A stretch of DNA of 64,000 bases, taken from the NCBI RefSeq assembly GCF_014349155.1, contig NZ_JACSIT010000100.1, positions 124,001 to 188,000 of the forward strand, read 5' to 3'. The notes beneath the pieces were generated by a model. That model was given only the letters and a program-made list of their open reading frames with translations. It searched no databases and was not told the origin of the DNA. A program made the position numbers and the translations under genes. The DNA is from Neolewinella lacunae. Lineage in GTDB: Bacteria > Bacteroidota > Bacteroidia > Chitinophagales > Saprospiraceae. This document shows, in pieces, positions 7,802 to 17,864 of this stretch (the stretch's first letter is position 1; each line of letters opens with the position of its first letter).

Positions 7802-10048
7802 TTACCTTCGCACCACGATTCGTTCAACAATCCGGGTGGATAAATCGGCTCCACGAAGTTCGAGGAGATAGGTCCCGCTGGCCAGGTGATTCACTTCAAT
7901 TAAGGAACTGTTTTTTCCACTGAAAAGAAGTTGTCCTTGCAAACTATACAGCCTTGCCTCGAAATCCAGGTTCCCTTCCACCACAATGTGTAGCTCCGCT
8001 GCCACAGGGTTGGGGAAAATGCTGATAACAGCATTCTCGACCTCATAAGTAGAGGTACTGAGACTGTCTAATCCATTACAATCTTCGTCAATCCCATTGT
8101 CCGGTATGTCTACGGCCGCTGGATTAATGTTTGGGTTGATCTCATCGCAGTCTTCTACCAGGACGAAGCCATCTTGATCCAGGTCGTCGTCAAAAGTCGT
8201 CGCGTCACAGTCGTCATCCAATCCGTTGTAGGCCGTCTCCGTTTGGCCGGGATTTACGGCGGGGTTGATGTCGTCGCAGTCTTCGGCCAAGACGAAGCCG
8301 TCCTGGTCCAGGTCGTCATCAAAGGTCATCGCGTCACAGTCGTCATCCAAGCCATTGTATGGGATCTCCATTTGGCCGGGATTTACGGCGGGGTTGATGT
8401 CGTCGCAGTCTTCGGCCAAGACGAAGCCGTCCTGGTCCAGGTCGTCATCAAAGGTCATCGCGTCACAGTCGTCATCCAAGCCATTGTATGGGATCTCCAT
8501 TTGGCCGGGATTTACGGCGGGGTTGATGTCGTCGCAGTCTTCGGCCAAGACGAAGCCATCCTGGTCCAGGTCGTCATCGAGCGTCATCGGATCGCAGTCG
8601 TCATCCAGTCCATTGTAGGGGATCTCCATTTGACCGGGATTGATAGCGGGGTTGAGGTCGTCGCAGTCCACATCGGCGGTAAACCCATCATTGTCCTCAT
8701 CGATGGGTTGGCTGATCAAATCTATGATGTAGGGTTCATATCCAGTTGCATCGGTCTGGGCAAAGCAAAATAATTTGCCGTCGAAGAGGTAAAGAGAGGT
8801 AGGTCTTGATTGGCCTTCTGGGTTAATGTTAATTTCAAAAGTATTGGCGGCAGTTCCATCGGAAACCCAGATCTCCTGAGCGAAGGATCTGCCCGCATTC
8901 AGGTAAATGAAATTGGTGTCCGCCACAATTTCGCTGGGCAAGGCAAAGCCCGAGCCATTGCTGTTGAAATCCCGAAAAAGAAGGGTGCCAGCTTCGGTCC
9001 CGTCCGAAACGAACAATTCAATATCTGAACTGCCATTATTGCCTTTGTAGTACAGTTTATCTTTAAACACCACCGCATTTTGGGGAGCGTAACCATTTGC
9101 GCCCGGCCAAACATCCTTTACCAGGGTGGTGCCCTGGGCGGTGCCATCGGTCCGCCAGAGTTCATCTCCACTTACTCCGTCGTTGGCGGCAAATAGGATG
9201 GTTCCGTTGACGCGTTCAAAGCGGGGCCCTATCCAATTGAAGGATATTGACTGAAAATCACGTATCTTGAAGGTGCCCGCTCTCGTTCCATTGCTGACCC
9301 AGAGATCCTGATTTTGAATCATCAACATAAAGTTTTCCGTAGAAAACAGTTGACTGGGCTCAAAGCCAAAGAAATCTTCGGGGTCATCGTTCCTCACCAA
9401 TACAGTGCCGGCAGTTGTTCCGTTCGTTCTCCAAAGGCCTTCCCGGCACGAAAAGTAAACTTGATTATTAAAAACTGTGTAAGAATTAGGCAAACTCGAA
9501 CCATTCAGGGAGATGTTTCTCACCAAAACCGTTCCGTTCGGTGTGCCGTCGGTCTTCCACAGTTCGTAGTCGTCGCCGCTGATCCCTGTGAAATAGAGGG
9601 TATTATTAAATACAATGAAGCCCTCCGCAGTGTAGCCATGGTCAACCCAAACACCGTGCGAACTGCCGGGATTAATATCCTTCAATAGGGTGGTTCCCTC
9701 ACTCGTTCCATCGGTCGTCCACCACTCCCGTCCGTGACTGGCGGTCCGGGCCACGAAAACGAGCCTGCCATTGACGATATGCATATGTTGAATCTCTGAG
9801 CCTCCAGAACCTGCGTTGATGTCCCTGACCAGCCGTAATTCGGAGTTTTCATAGACCCAAAGCTCGTCCCCATTGATGCCGTCGTTGGCGGAGAAGAACA
9901 ACTTGTCCTGAAAATAAATAGAGACATTGTCCTTGAAGGTGGCCGAATTTCCGGTCCCTTGGTTAATGTCGGCGATTAGGGTAAAGTCTTGGGCGGGCAG
10001 GTGGCTAACCAGGGTTGCTAAAAGGAGCGCAAAGTAAAATTTTCTCAT
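7802..10048 (-). CDS. Secreted ELWxxDGTxxGT/MopE-repeat protein with T9SS sorting domain
   Basis: A 748-residue protein. The start at 10048 (MRKFYFALLLATL) gives a clear signal peptide cut near SHLPAQ; the frame is open further upstream but lacks a signal. Residues 20-480 contain at least eight ELWxxDGTxxGT-type repeats (such as YELWKTDGTPNGT). Residues 490-670 carry five calcium-binding-like repeats of the MopE type (DxDGF, DCDD, NPGQ, YNGLDDDCD), three nearly identical at DNA level. Residues 675-748 form a type A T9SS C-terminal domain (ISIFPNPV). It is probably exported across the outer membrane and anchored or released there. Confidence 0.9.
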   Translation of the reverse strand: MRKFYFALLLATLVSHLPAQDFTLIADINQGTGNSATFKDNVSIYFQDKLFFSANDGINGDELWVYENSELRLVRDINAGSGGSEIQHMHIVNGRLVFVARTASHGREWWTTDGTSEGTTLLKDINPGSSHGVWVDHGYTAEGFIVFNNTLYFTGISGDDYELWKTDGTPNGTVLVRNISLNGSSLPNSYTVFNNQVYFSCREGLWRTNGTTAGTVLVRNDDPEDFFGFEPSQLFSTENFMLMIQNQDLWVSNGTRAGTFKIRDFQSISFNWIGPRFERVNGTILFAANDGVSGDELWRTDGTAQGTTLVKDVWPGANGYAPQNAVVFKDKLYYKGNNGSSDIELFVSDGTEAGTLLFRDFNSNGSGFALPSEIVADTNFIYLNAGRSFAQEIWVSDGTAANTFEININPEGQSRPTSLYLFDGKLFCFAQTDATGYEPYIIDLISQPIDEDNDGFTADVDCDDLNPAINPGQMEIPYNGLDDDCDPMTLDDDLDQDGFVLAEDCDDINPAVNPGQMEIPYNGLDDDCDAMTFDDDLDQDGFVLAEDCDDINPAVNPGQMEIPYNGLDDDCDAMTFDDDLDQDGFVLAEDCDDINPAVNPGQTETAYNGLDDDCDATTFDDDLDQDGFVLVEDCDEINPNINPAAVDIPDNGIDEDCNGLDSLSTSTYEVENAVISIFPNPVAAELHIVVEGNLDFEARLYSLQGQLLFSGKNSSLIEVNHLASGTYLLELRGADLSTRIVERIVVRR
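8152..8660. repeat. 129-bp intragenic tandem repeat encoding MopE-type units
   Basis: The same CTTCGGCCAAG landmark recurs at 8281, 8410 and 8539, an exact 129-base (43-residue) period. Flanking units are more diverged. Each unit encodes one DQDGF..DCDD..NPGQ..DDDCD metal-binding-like repeat. Confidence 0.92.
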
Positions 10049-10221
10049 GTTTATTCCTTGAGAGCTGGATAAGGTTGGTGCAAGATGAAAGGCTGAAGTA
10101 AGCCATTCTTCGCGGTAAAGATAGTTTGCTTTGGCAATTGTGCAAATGCAGCGGGAGGGAAGTTGGTACAGGTAAAAATCACCTTTCCCCGCGTATCCCC
10201 AACACGACCACGCCTCCCCAG

Positions 10222-10252
10222 CTCCTCCCCCTTTGGGGGTTGGGGGGCGTCC
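10222..10252. repeat. Solo GC-rich hairpin next to NotI motif
   Basis: A CCCCCTTTGGGGG core is followed by TTGGGGGGC, the same architecture as the ends of the DUF559 element in metH. It lies 8 bases before a NotI-motif copy. Confidence 0.6.
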
Positions 10253-10259
10253 CTGCATT

Positions 10260-10277
10260 GCACCTGCGGCCGCGCCC
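10260..10277 (+). repeat. Dispersed NotI-motif repeat, copy 2
   Basis: GCACCTGCGGCCGCGCCC, a perfect copy in reverse orientation to copy 1, located between the ELW-repeat gene and the hydrolase stop. Confidence 0.9.
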
Positions 10278-10292
10278 AAATTAAAAATCCGC

Positions 10293-11201
10293 CTACTCCG
10301 CTATTCCATTCGTCGCCACCATCCGCTTTAAAAAGCCGAACCAGGCGTCGCGGTAAGGTTCGCCGCCTTTGTCCCAGAGGTCGGCGTGGTCCCCATTTTG
10401 GACGGTATAGAGTTCTTTATCGGCGGAAGCCAAAGCCGCGAAAAGGGCGTGGGCGTTTTCAATGCCAATATTGCGATCGGTATCGCCGTGAATGAGCAAA
10501 ACGGGCTGGGTGATGGCACGGGCGCTCAGCAGGGGCTGGATGCTGCGGGGCGGAAAATCGGCGATTTTTCCCGCTTGGTCGAGCACGTAATTGGTCAGCC
10601 AGCGGGGGAGGGGCAGGCCGCTCATGCGCCGCCCGTAGGCGTGGGTGACCGTCTGGAGGTCCTGAAAAGTACTCTCGATGAGGCCAAAGCGGAGCCGCCC
10701 GTCGTGGGCCAGGCTTTGCAAAGCCACCGCCCCACCCATGGAGTTGCCGTAGATGCCCGTCGGCAAACCCGGGCTTTTCGCTTCCAGCCAATCGATGGCC
10801 AGGCTCACGTCCTCTTTCTCCCGGTAGCCGTAACTCAGGTATTGCCCCCCGCTCTTGCCGTGGGCGCGTTGGTCCCAGAGCAAGACATTGTAGCCCAGTG
10901 CCGTCAGCTCCGCCACCGTACCCAGGTAAACTTCCTTGCAACTGCCCACCCCGTGCAACATGATGAGGTTGCTGCGCGCCGGAACGGTGGCCGGAATGTA
11001 AAATGCATCCAGGGCCGTACCATCGGCAGTAGTGAGGCGGGTAGGCTCGTAGGCCAGTCCATACGTCGCGGGCGTCTCCTGACGCACTTTTCTTGGGGGC
11101 TGGATGATGGCGTAGGGCGCAACGTAAGTCGCCAGGTAAAAACCTGCGGCCAGGCCGAGAAGAAACAGAATCAGCAGAACCATCAACGTGGTTTTCAACA
11201 T
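10293..11201 (-). CDS. Alpha/beta hydrolase, membrane-anchored
   Basis: A 302-residue protein. The ATG at 11201 gives an N-terminal membrane segment (LMVLLILFLLGLAAGFYLA); homology begins there although the frame is open further up. The alpha/beta-hydrolase fold is clear: oxyanion strand LIMLHGVGSCKE near residue 98, nucleophile elbow GNSMGG near residue 155, the acid in HGDTD and the catalytic His in NGDHADLW near the C-terminus. It resembles the YfhR/Bem46-like serine hydrolases. The substrate is unknown. A minus-strand intrinsic terminator lies in its leader region (11311-11354). Confidence 0.88.
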   Translation of the reverse strand: MLKTTLMVLLILFLLGLAAGFYLATYVAPYAIIQPPRKVRQETPATYGLAYEPTRLTTADGTALDAFYIPATVPARSNLIMLHGVGSCKEVYLGTVAELTALGYNVLLWDQRAHGKSGGQYLSYGYREKEDVSLAIDWLEAKSPGLPTGIYGNSMGGAVALQSLAHDGRLRFGLIESTFQDLQTVTHAYGRRMSGLPLPRWLTNYVLDQAGKIADFPPRSIQPLLSARAITQPVLLIHGDTDRNIGIENAHALFAALASADKELYTVQNGDHADLWDKGGEPYRDAWFGFLKRMVATNGIAE

Positions 11202-11310
11202 GGTTTTGGGAGAGGGGGCAGGCCCGCCGCTGCTCCAAAGGTATTGAAAAGCCGCACAACGCCACCAATTGTGGAAAGTTCCTTGGCGGAACGTCCTAAG
11301 GTTGCCCGCT

Positions 11311-11354
11311 AAAAAAAAACGAACCCGGAACGAGCTTGCAGCTTGCCCCGGGTC
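11311..11354 (-). terminator. Intrinsic terminator on the minus strand, upstream of the hydrolase gene
   Basis: On the minus strand ACCCGG ... CCGGGT pairs around a loop that itself contains complementary AAGCTGC/GCAAGCT, followed closely by nine T residues. It lies about 110 bases upstream of the hydrolase start and downstream of no minus-strand gene, so it is either a leader attenuator or the end of a short non-coding transcript from the divergent region. Confidence 0.6.
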
Positions 11355-11500
11355 AGTGAAAAGTAGGTTGAATCTGTTGTTCGGACGTAAGTCCCGCCAA
11401 AGGGTCACTTCGGAAGCTGGCAGCCTTCGCCCGTCGGCAGATAGCGGCACCCCGTCGATTCCACTTTAGCCTCTCCGTCTTTTGTCCGAAATTTCCAGCT

Positions 11501-13210
11501 ATGAAACAACCCATACTATTCCTGTTCCTGCTTTCCTTCCTGCTCAGCACCCTGGTACCGCTGAAGGCCCAGCAAGAGTCTATCCAAAATTTTGTGGCCA
11601 ACCTGGTCGTCTCCCCCGATGGATCGGTGGAAGTGACCGAAGAGATCACCGTGGTGGCTACAGGAGACCAGATCAAACGCGGCATCACCCGCGCGCTGCA
11701 CCGTAAACCGATTGGCGACGATGTTCGGGATATGGACCGCTTCACTTACGAGGTGCTTTCCGTGAGCCGCAACGGACAATCGATCGACCACACCGCCAAA
11801 AACGAGGGCGGCAACCGCGTCCATTACCTCGGCGACAAAGACACCAAAATCCCGCCGGGAACCTACACTTTTCGCTTCCGCTACCGCAGTCCCCACCAGA
11901 TCTATTTTACGGATATGGTCGATGAAATTCGCTGGCCGTTGATTGGCATCGATAACCAGTTGCCCGTGGCCCAGGCTTCCATCACCGTACAGTTCCCCGG
12001 CGGTACCCAACTGCTGAACAGCGCCTGTTACACCGGCCCCGAAGGCTCGCGGGCGTCCGACTGCCGGGTGGAGCAGGGCGGCAACGCCACTACCTTCACC
12101 CTCGGCCGCCCCCTGACACCGAAGGAAGGTATGACCGTTTCCGTGGGGGTGCCCCGCGGCACTTTTGTGCGCCCCACGCCACCGCCGCCGCCCACGCCCC
12201 TACAACGCAATGGCACGCTTTGGGCCTGTATCTTCGGCCTGTTGGCGGGCTTGTACTACGGTTACGACAGCTGGAAAAAGCATGGCGTTGACCCCATTGG
12301 TCCGCCGGTCGCACCCCGCTTTACGCCGCCCGCCGACTTGTCTCCCGCCGCCGTCAGTTTCGTCAGCCTCGGCATCCCCCACCAGCCGCAGGTGACGGCT
12401 TCGCTAACGGACCTGGCGATCAAGGGCTACATCGTCATTAAAGAGGTCGAAAAGCCTGGCTTTCTCGGCATTGGCACCAAGGAAATGTTCGTCATTCACC
12501 GCGGCGACCGTCCCGCCCGGCAGGCGGAAATGCACCCCGAGCAATTTGTCCTCTACGGGAAACTCTTCTCCCAAGGCGACACCGTTGAACTGGACGGCAC
12601 CTACAACAAGGAACTCAACGCCGCTACCGAAGCCCACGGTAAAACCCTGAAAAACCGCCACGGAGATTTCGTCAAGGACGGTGCCAATGGCAAGTACACG
12701 CTCCCGCTGCTGGGCATCTTTGCCCTCACCCTCCTCGGGGCCATTCCTTTCCTCAGCAAAGCCAGCGGAGCGGGCATTGCAGTTTTCGTAACCACGGTAG
12801 TGCTGTTCATCGCCGGCATGATCTTTCACCTCTGGCTCATCCGCAAGCCCAGCCTGGCCAAAGTCATTACCCTGGGCGAGATCAAGGGAATGCGCCAGTA
12901 TTTCAAACTGAAGGAAAAGGAACGCCGCAGTTTGCCCGGTGCGCCGCCCATGACAGAGGCCCATTTCCAGGAGCTGCTGCCCTACGCCATCGCCCTGGGC
13001 GAAAACAACAATTGGGCGGCGGATTTGGCGACCGACTGGGCCAACTCCAGCACCCGCTCCCAGCACCATTACCCATATTACCTCCCCAATTTCTCGCAGC
13101 GGCTGGGCAATTCCTACCAGTCAACGGCCTACCAGGCTTCCTCGGGCGGTGGCGGCTACTCCGGCGGCGGCGGCTCGGTGGGCGGCGGCGGCGGAACGGG
13201 CGGCTTTTAG
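11501..13210 (+). CDS. DUF2207 domain membrane protein
   Basis: A 569-residue protein with an N-terminal signal peptide ending near KAQQES, a beta-rich DUF2207 domain (residues 25-235, with [14 protein letters not shown] and [18 protein letters not shown]), one membrane segment near 245, a cytoplasmic mid-domain ([16 protein letters not shown]), two more membrane segments near 410-450, and a Gly-rich tail ([10 protein letters not shown]). Members of this family, such as YciQ-like proteins, are integral membrane proteins of unknown role. Its TAG stop overlaps the convergent metH stop by three or four bases. Confidence 0.9.
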   Translation: MKQPILFLFLLSFLLSTLVPLKAQQESIQNFVANLVVSPDGSVEVTEEITVVATGDQIKRGITRALHRKPIGDDVRDMDRFTYEVLSVSRNGQSIDHTAKNEGGNRVHYLGDKDTKIPPGTYTFRFRYRSPHQIYFTDMVDEIRWPLIGIDNQLPVAQASITVQFPGGTQLLNSACYTGPEGSRASDCRVEQGGNATTFTLGRPLTPKEGMTVSVGVPRGTFVRPTPPPPPTPLQRNGTLWACIFGLLAGLYYGYDSWKKHGVDPIGPPVAPRFTPPADLSPAAVSFVSLGIPHQPQVTASLTDLAIKGYIVIKEVEKPGFLGIGTKEMFVIHRGDRPARQAEMHPEQFVLYGKLFSQGDTVELDGTYNKELNAATEAHGKTLKNRHGDFVKDGANGKYTLPLLGIFALTLLGAIPFLSKASGAGIAVFVTTVVLFIAGMIFHLWLIRKPSLAKVITLGEIKGMRQYFKLKEKERRSLPGAPPMTEAHFQELLPYAIALGENNNWAADLATDWANSSTRSQHHYPYYLPNFSQRLGNSYQSTAYQASSGGGGYSGGGGSVGGGGGTGGF

Positions 13211-16200
13211 CGGATGGGCCCCAGCCACTGTTCGGCGGTTGCTTCGTCCCAACCCTTGCGGGCGGCGTATTCGGCGGCCTGGTCGTCCTGGATGCCGCGC
13301 ACGGTAAAGTACTTGGCCGCAGGATGGCTGTAGTACCAGCCGCTCACGCTCGACGCGGGGTGCATGGCCATGCTTTCCGTCAGTTCCATGCCGGTGTTTC
13401 TTTCCACGTCCAGGAGTTCCCAAAGCTTGCTTTTTTCGGTGTGCTCGGGGCAGGCGGGGTAGCCCGGTGCGGGGCGGATGCCCTGGTATTCTTCGGCGAT
13501 GAGTTGCTCGTTAGAGATGGCCTCGTCGGGCGCGTAGCCCCAGAATTCGCGGCGCACCCGCTGGTGCATCCGTTCGGCAAAGGCTTCGGCCAGTCGGTCG
13601 GCCAGGGCCTTGAGCATGATGGCGCTGTAGTCGTCGCCGTCCGCTTCAAAGCGCGCCACGTGGGCCTCGATCCCGAAGCCGGTGGAGACGGCAAAAGCCC
13701 CGAGGTAGTCCTGGCGGGCGGTACCGTTGGGCGCGGCCGCAGGTGCAATGAAGTCGGTTAAAGCAAGGTTCGGCTGGCCAGCGGCTTTCTTGCTCTGCTG
13801 CCGAAGTTGCAGCAAGGGGTAAGTCTTCCCTTCCGGCGTCTGTACGTGGATGGTATCGGTGTGGACGTCGCTCTCCGCCGGGAAAAAGCCGATGACGGCC
13901 TTGGCACCCAGCCATTTTTCGGCGACAACCTTCTCCAGCATTTCCCTTGCCTCGGCGTAGAGGTTGCTGGCTTCGACGCCGACCACTTCGTCCGTCAGGA
14001 TGTCCGGGAATTTCCCCGCCAGTCCCCAGCTGCTGAAGAAGGGCGTCCAGTCGATGTAGTCCACCAGTTCTCCCAGGTCGTAGTTGGCAAACACGCGCGT
14101 ACCCGTGAAGGTGGGCACCGGCGGCGTGTAATTGTCCCAGTCGAGCACCAGGTGATTTTCCCGCGCCTGGCTGATGCTGAGGTTTTGTTTTCCGGATTGT
14201 TGCCGGGCGCGGTGAACGCGTACGCGGTCGTATTCGGCGGTGATGCTTTGGCGGTAGGCCTCCCGGTCTGCGGCCTCGCCATCCAGCAGTTTTCCGGCTA
14301 CGGTCACCGCACGGCTGGCGTCGAGGACGTGGACGGTGGGGCCACCCCGGTAGGCAGGCTCCACTTTCAAAGCCGTATGGGTTTTGCTGGTGGTGGCCCC
14401 GCCAATGAGCAGGGGAGTAGTCATGCCCCGGCGCTCCATCTCGGCGGCGACGTTGACCATCTCGTCCAGCGAAGGCGTAATGAGCCCACTCAGGCCAATG
14501 ATGTCGACCTTGTGCTTTTGCGCTTCATCCAGAATCTTGTTGGCCGGTACCATTACGCCCAGGTCAATGATGCGGTAATTGTTGCAGGCCAGGACCACCC
14601 CTACGATGTTTTTGCCGATGTCGTGGACGTCGCCTTTGACGGTGGCCAGGAGGATGGTGCCTTTGTACTGGCGGGCGAGAATGTCCTTCTCGGCCACCTC
14701 AGCAACGGGTGTTAAGAGTGTTGTATCAGGTAATTTTATACCTTGATTAGAAGGACGATCCGCTAGAGCCATTTCCCTCTCCCCCGGCCCCTCTCCAAAG
14801 GAGAGGGGTGACCCATCGAGTAAACTTCTATCTTGATTTGAAGGATAATACACCTCCGTAGGGTAAGGATACTCCCGGTCTTTGCGGGCATCAAGAGTAG
14901 ATTTGATTTTTGCCGATACTGTAAAAGGGTCGTTCAGAATCGCTTCATTGGTAAATCGCAAAACTTCATAACCAACTGACCGGAATTTAGCGCTTCGTAC
15001 TTCATCACTCCAAATCATTTCGGGAGTGTTGTGATATCCACCATCCACTTCAATGATCACTTTCTTTTGGATACATACGAAGTCTGGGACACTATAGCCC
15101 ATTGGTTTTTGTCGGACAATTTTATGCCCGGTCTTTTGAGACTGAAGATGTTGCCAAAGCATCTTCTCCGCAGTGGTCTGGTTACGCCGCAGTTTTTTCG
15201 CGTACCCTAATATGGCTTGGAAATGTTTATCAGGAATGTCCCAATAGTTTTCACTGACGACAGGAATGCTCTCCTCGTCGCTAGAATGCACTGAAGTCAG
15301 GTCACCCCTCTCCTTTGGAGAGGGGCCGGGGGAGAGGGATTCATCCGTCGCTGGAACGCTTTCCTGATTATTCGAAAGTAGTCTCGGTTGATCTCCTTTT
15401 TCTGGAGAACTGCGTTGGGAAATGGCCGCCAAAACATCCGCCTTCTCCTGCTCAATAAACGGCTGCAGGTAAGCCACGGCCTGCTTCATTACCCGGGCCG
15501 ACTTCACCACCTGGGGCAAAAACATTTTGCCGGATCCGAAGAGATCGCCCACTACGTTCATGCCGTCCATCAGCGGGCCTTCAATGACGTGCAGGGGGCG
15601 GGGGTACTTCAGGCGGGCTTCTTCAGTGTCTTCAACGATGAACTCGGTAATCCCCCGCACCAGGCTGTGGCGCAGCCTTTCTTCTACGGTGGATTCCCGC
15701 CAGGCCAGGTCTTTGACGACCGAGCGCCCGCCGACGTTTTTGAGGCTTTCGGCCAGTTCCGTGAGGCGCTCGGTGGCGTCAGGACGACGGTTGAGGATGA
15801 CGTCTTCTACGTGGGTGAGGAGTTGAGAGGGGATGTCTTGATAGACCTCGATCATGCCAGCGTTGACGATGCCCATGTCCATCCCCGCCCGGATGGCGTG
15901 GTAGAGGAAAGCAGAGTGCATTGCTTCGCGTACCACGTCATTCCCCCGGAAGCTGAAGCTCACGTTGGAGACCCCGCCACTGATTTTTACGCCCGGGCAG
16001 AGGGTCTTGATGCGTTGGGTCGCTTCGATGAAGTCTACTCCGTAGTTGTTGTGCTCCTCGATGCCGGTGGCGACGGCAAAGATGTTGGGGTCGAAGATGA
16101 TGTCTTGGGGCGGGAAGCCAATTTCCTCCGTCAGCAGGCGGTAAGCCCGGTGGCAGATTTCGACTTTCCGGTCGGCAGTATCGGCCTGTCCTTCTTCGTC

Positions 16201-17649
16201 GAAGGCCATCACGACGGCTGCTGCGCCGTAGGCTTTAACCAGGCGGGCCTGGCGGAGAAATTCTGCTTCGCCCTCCTTCATGGAGATGGAATTGACGATG
16301 CACTTGCCCTGGACGCACTGCAGGCCGGCCTCAATCACGTCCCACTTCGAGGAGTCGATCATGACGGGCAGCCTGGCAATGTCGGGCTCGGCCATCATCA
16401 GGTTGAGGAAGGTGACCATGGCCTCTTTGGAGTTGAGGAGGCCTTCGTCCATATTGACATCAATGACCTGAGCTCCGCCTTCCACCTGGTCACGGGCCAC
16501 GTCGAGGGCTTCGCTGTATTTGCCGTCCATGATCAGGCGGCTGAATTTCCGGGAGCCCGTGACGTTGGTGCGTTCGCCGACGTTGATGAAGTTGGTTTCC
16601 GGCCGGACGATCAGGGGTTCGAGGCCGCTGTACTGGGCGTAGGGGGGCAGGGTAGGGATTTGCCGGGGGGGGAGGCCCGCTACGGCCAGCGCCATTTGCC
16701 GGATGTGCTCGGGCGTTGTCCCGCAGCAACCGCCGATGAGGTTGACGAATCCGCTGGCGGCGAAGTCGCGGATGTAGCCCTGCATTTCCTCTGCGCCTTG
16801 GTCGTAAGCTCCCAGTTCATTGGGGAGGCCGGCGTTGGGGTAGGCGTGGACGTTGCACTCGGCGATTTTGCTGAGGGCGGCCAGGTGGGTGCGCATCTCC
16901 TGGGCTCCGAGGGCGCAGTTGAGCCCGACGCAGAGGGGCTTGGCGTGGGCCACGGAGATGTAGAAGGCTTCGACGGTCTGGCCGGAAAGCGTCCGCCCGC
17001 TGGCGTCGGTGATGGTGCCGGAAATCATCACGGGCAAGGCACGGCCCAAAGCCTGCCGCACCCGCTCGAGGGCGAAGAGGGCCGCCTTGGCGTTGAGGGT
17101 ATCGAAGATGGTTTCGATGAGAATGAGGTCCGCACCGCCGTCGGCCAGGCCGCGGATCTGCGTCGCATAGGCATCGGCCAGCTGGGGGAAGGTGATGGCG
17201 CGGTAGCCCGGGTCGTTGACGTCGGGGCTGATGCTCAGCGTCCGGTTGGTGGGCCCCACGGCACCGGCCACGAAGCGGGGCTTGGTGGGGTTGCGGGCGG
17301 TGAATTTATCAGCGGCCTCCCGGGCGACGCGGGCGGCGGCAACGTTGAGCTCGTAGACGATGTGCTCGGTGCCGTAATCTTCCTGGGCGATGCTGGTGCC
17401 GCTGAAGGTGTTGGTTTCGATGACGTCGGCCCCGGCTTCCAGGTAAGCCTCGTGAATTTCGCGGATGACGTCGGGGCGGGTGAGCACGAGCAAGTCGTGG
17501 TTGCCTTTCAGGTCCTTGGGATGGTCTTCGAAGTAGCCGTGGCGGTAGTCGGCCTCGGTTAAGCCGTACCCCTGGATGAGGCTACCCATTGCGCCGTCGA
17601 GGACCAGGATGCGTTCACGGAAAAGCTGATCAAGGGGCGTAGTAGACAT
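13207..17649 (-). CDS. metH: Cobalamin-dependent methionine synthase MetH with an inserted DUF559 domain
   Basis: A 1480-residue protein, about 250 longer than the usual 1230. It transfers methyl from methyl-tetrahydrofolate to homocysteine through cobalamin. Domains in order: homocysteine-binding (residues 5-330; zinc ligands C245, C308, C309), pterin-binding (350-640), cobalamin cap (650-735), the insertion (about 740-990), cobalamin Rossmann domain (995-1130; D1007-x-H1009-xx-G1012) and activation domain (about 1150-1470; [12 protein letters not shown] motif). All catalytic motifs are present and the frame is open throughout, so the enzyme is probably functional. The activation domain also holds a NotI-motif copy encoding APAAAPN (13729-13746). 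TATCTTTG at about 17672-17679 is a good -7 box. Confidence 0.95.
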   Translation of the reverse strand: MSTTPLDQLFRERILVLDGAMGSLIQGYGLTEADYRHGYFEDHPKDLKGNHDLLVLTRPDVIREIHEAYLEAGADVIETNTFSGTSIAQEDYGTEHIVYELNVAAARVAREAADKFTARNPTKPRFVAGAVGPTNRTLSISPDVNDPGYRAITFPQLADAYATQIRGLADGGADLILIETIFDTLNAKAALFALERVRQALGRALPVMISGTITDASGRTLSGQTVEAFYISVAHAKPLCVGLNCALGAQEMRTHLAALSKIAECNVHAYPNAGLPNELGAYDQGAEEMQGYIRDFAASGFVNLIGGCCGTTPEHIRQMALAVAGLPPRQIPTLPPYAQYSGLEPLIVRPETNFINVGERTNVTGSRKFSRLIMDGKYSEALDVARDQVEGGAQVIDVNMDEGLLNSKEAMVTFLNLMMAEPDIARLPVMIDSSKWDVIEAGLQCVQGKCIVNSISMKEGEAEFLRQARLVKAYGAAAVVMAFDEEGQADTADRKVEICHRAYRLLTEEIGFPPQDIIFDPNIFAVATGIEEHNNYGVDFIEATQRIKTLCPGVKISGGVSNVSFSFRGNDVVREAMHSAFLYHAIRAGMDMGIVNAGMIEVYQDIPSQLLTHVEDVILNRRPDATERLTELAESLKNVGGRSVVKDLAWRESTVEERLRHSLVRGITEFIVEDTEEARLKYPRPLHVIEGPLMDGMNVVGDLFGSGKMFLPQVVKSARVMKQAVAYLQPFIEQEKADVLAAISQRSSPEKGDQPRLLSNNQESVPATDESLSPGPSPKERGDLTSVHSSDEESIPVVSENYWDIPDKHFQAILGYAKKLRRNQTTAEKMLWQHLQSQKTGHKIVRQKPMGYSVPDFVCIQKKVIIEVDGGYHNTPEMIWSDEVRSAKFRSVGYEVLRFTNEAILNDPFTVSAKIKSTLDARKDREYPYPTEVYYPSNQDRSLLDGSPLSFGEGPGEREMALADRPSNQGIKLPDTTLLTPVAEVAEKDILARQYKGTILLATVKGDVHDIGKNIVGVVLACNNYRIIDLGVMVPANKILDEAQKHKVDIIGLSGLITPSLDEMVNVAAEMERRGMTTPLLIGGATTSKTHTALKVEPAYRGGPTVHVLDASRAVTVAGKLLDGEAADREAYRQSITAEYDRVRVHRARQQSGKQNLSISQARENHLVLDWDNYTPPVPTFTGTRVFANYDLGELVDYIDWTPFFSSWGLAGKFPDILTDEVVGVEASNLYAEAREMLEKVVAEKWLGAKAVIGFFPAESDVHTDTIHVQTPEGKTYPLLQLRQQSKKAAGQPNLALTDFIAPAAAPNGTARQDYLGAFAVSTGFGIEAHVARFEADGDDYSAIMLKALADRLAEAFAERMHQRVRREFWGYAPDEAISNEQLIAEEYQGIRPAPGYPACPEHTEKSKLWELLDVERNTGMELTESMAMHPASSVSGWYYSHPAAKYFTVRGIQDDQAAEYAARKGWDEATAEQWLGPIR
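13729..13746 (-). repeat. Dispersed NotI-motif repeat, copy 3 (inside metH)
   Basis: A perfect GGGCGCGGCCGCAGGTGC inside the metH activation domain, read in frame as AGAAAPN on the coding strand (APAAAPN with flanks). Confidence 0.85.
14775..14812. repeat. Inverted repeat arm A of the DUF559 element
   Basis: Thirty-eight bases, starting CCCTCTCCCCCGG and ending GAGAGGGGTGAC; the exact reverse complement of 15301-15338. Confidence 0.95.
15301..15338. repeat. Inverted repeat arm B of the DUF559 element
   Basis: Exact reverse complement of 14775-14812. Translated in the metH frame it gives [14 protein letters not shown]. Confidence 0.95.
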
Positions 17650-17787
17650 GCAATCTCTTTTGAAGGGCGCGCAAAGATAAGCGCTTTACGCCTCCGGGGA
17701 AGGTTTTGCGGGGGCGTTGGACAAAAAGATGACGGGTAAGGGGAGGGGCCGGGCGGGGTCCTCCCTTGCTCCTTTCCGACGAGGCTG

Positions 17788-17805
17788 GCACCTGCGGCCG
17801 CGCCC
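17788..17805 (+). repeat. Dispersed NotI-motif repeat, copy 4
   Basis: A perfect GCACCTGCGGCCGCGCCC between SulP and metH, preceded 14 bases upstream by the left arm CCTTGCTCCTT (17764-17774). Confidence 0.9.
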
Positions 17806-17864
17806 AATGGCTGCTGATGTTCCAGGGCCCGGAAACGCTCCGTAGGCGTATTTTCAAGGCCGTT

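Larger units (their letters stand above)
14775..15338 (-). mobile_element. DUF559 element inserted in frame in metH, bounded by a perfect 38-bp inverted repeat
   Basis: Bases 14775-14812 and 15301-15338 are exact reverse complements over 38 bases, and each arm contains its own CTCTCCAAAGGAGAG hairpin. Between them the metH frame encodes a DUF559 domain (MetH residues about 818-920): [18 protein letters not shown], then the nuclease core with D856, E867 and D869 ([13 protein letters not shown]) and [15 protein letters not shown]559 proteins belong to the Vsr-like branch of PD-(D/E)xK nucleases. The segment is visibly more AT-rich than the rest of metH. The full extra protein spans about 14680-15432. 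No splice-junction residues of an intein are visible. Confidence 0.85.

Noticed and set aside
8174-8773. Repeat-rich 199-codon frame opposite the MopE-type repeats
   Set aside because: It is an antisense shadow of the 129-base repeats of the secreted protein.
14680-15432. Intein in MetH
   Set aside because: The insert lacks the Cys/Ser start and His-Asn/Cys end of inteins and has no Hint-type blocks; its domain is DUF559, and its ends are inverted repeats.
15388-17562. A 724-codon open frame antisense to metH
   Set aside because: It is the mirror of the MetH coding sequence; the translation is rich in Gly/Val/Asp/His as expected from reversed GC-rich codons and shows no domain. Similar long antisense frames occur opposite many genes here.
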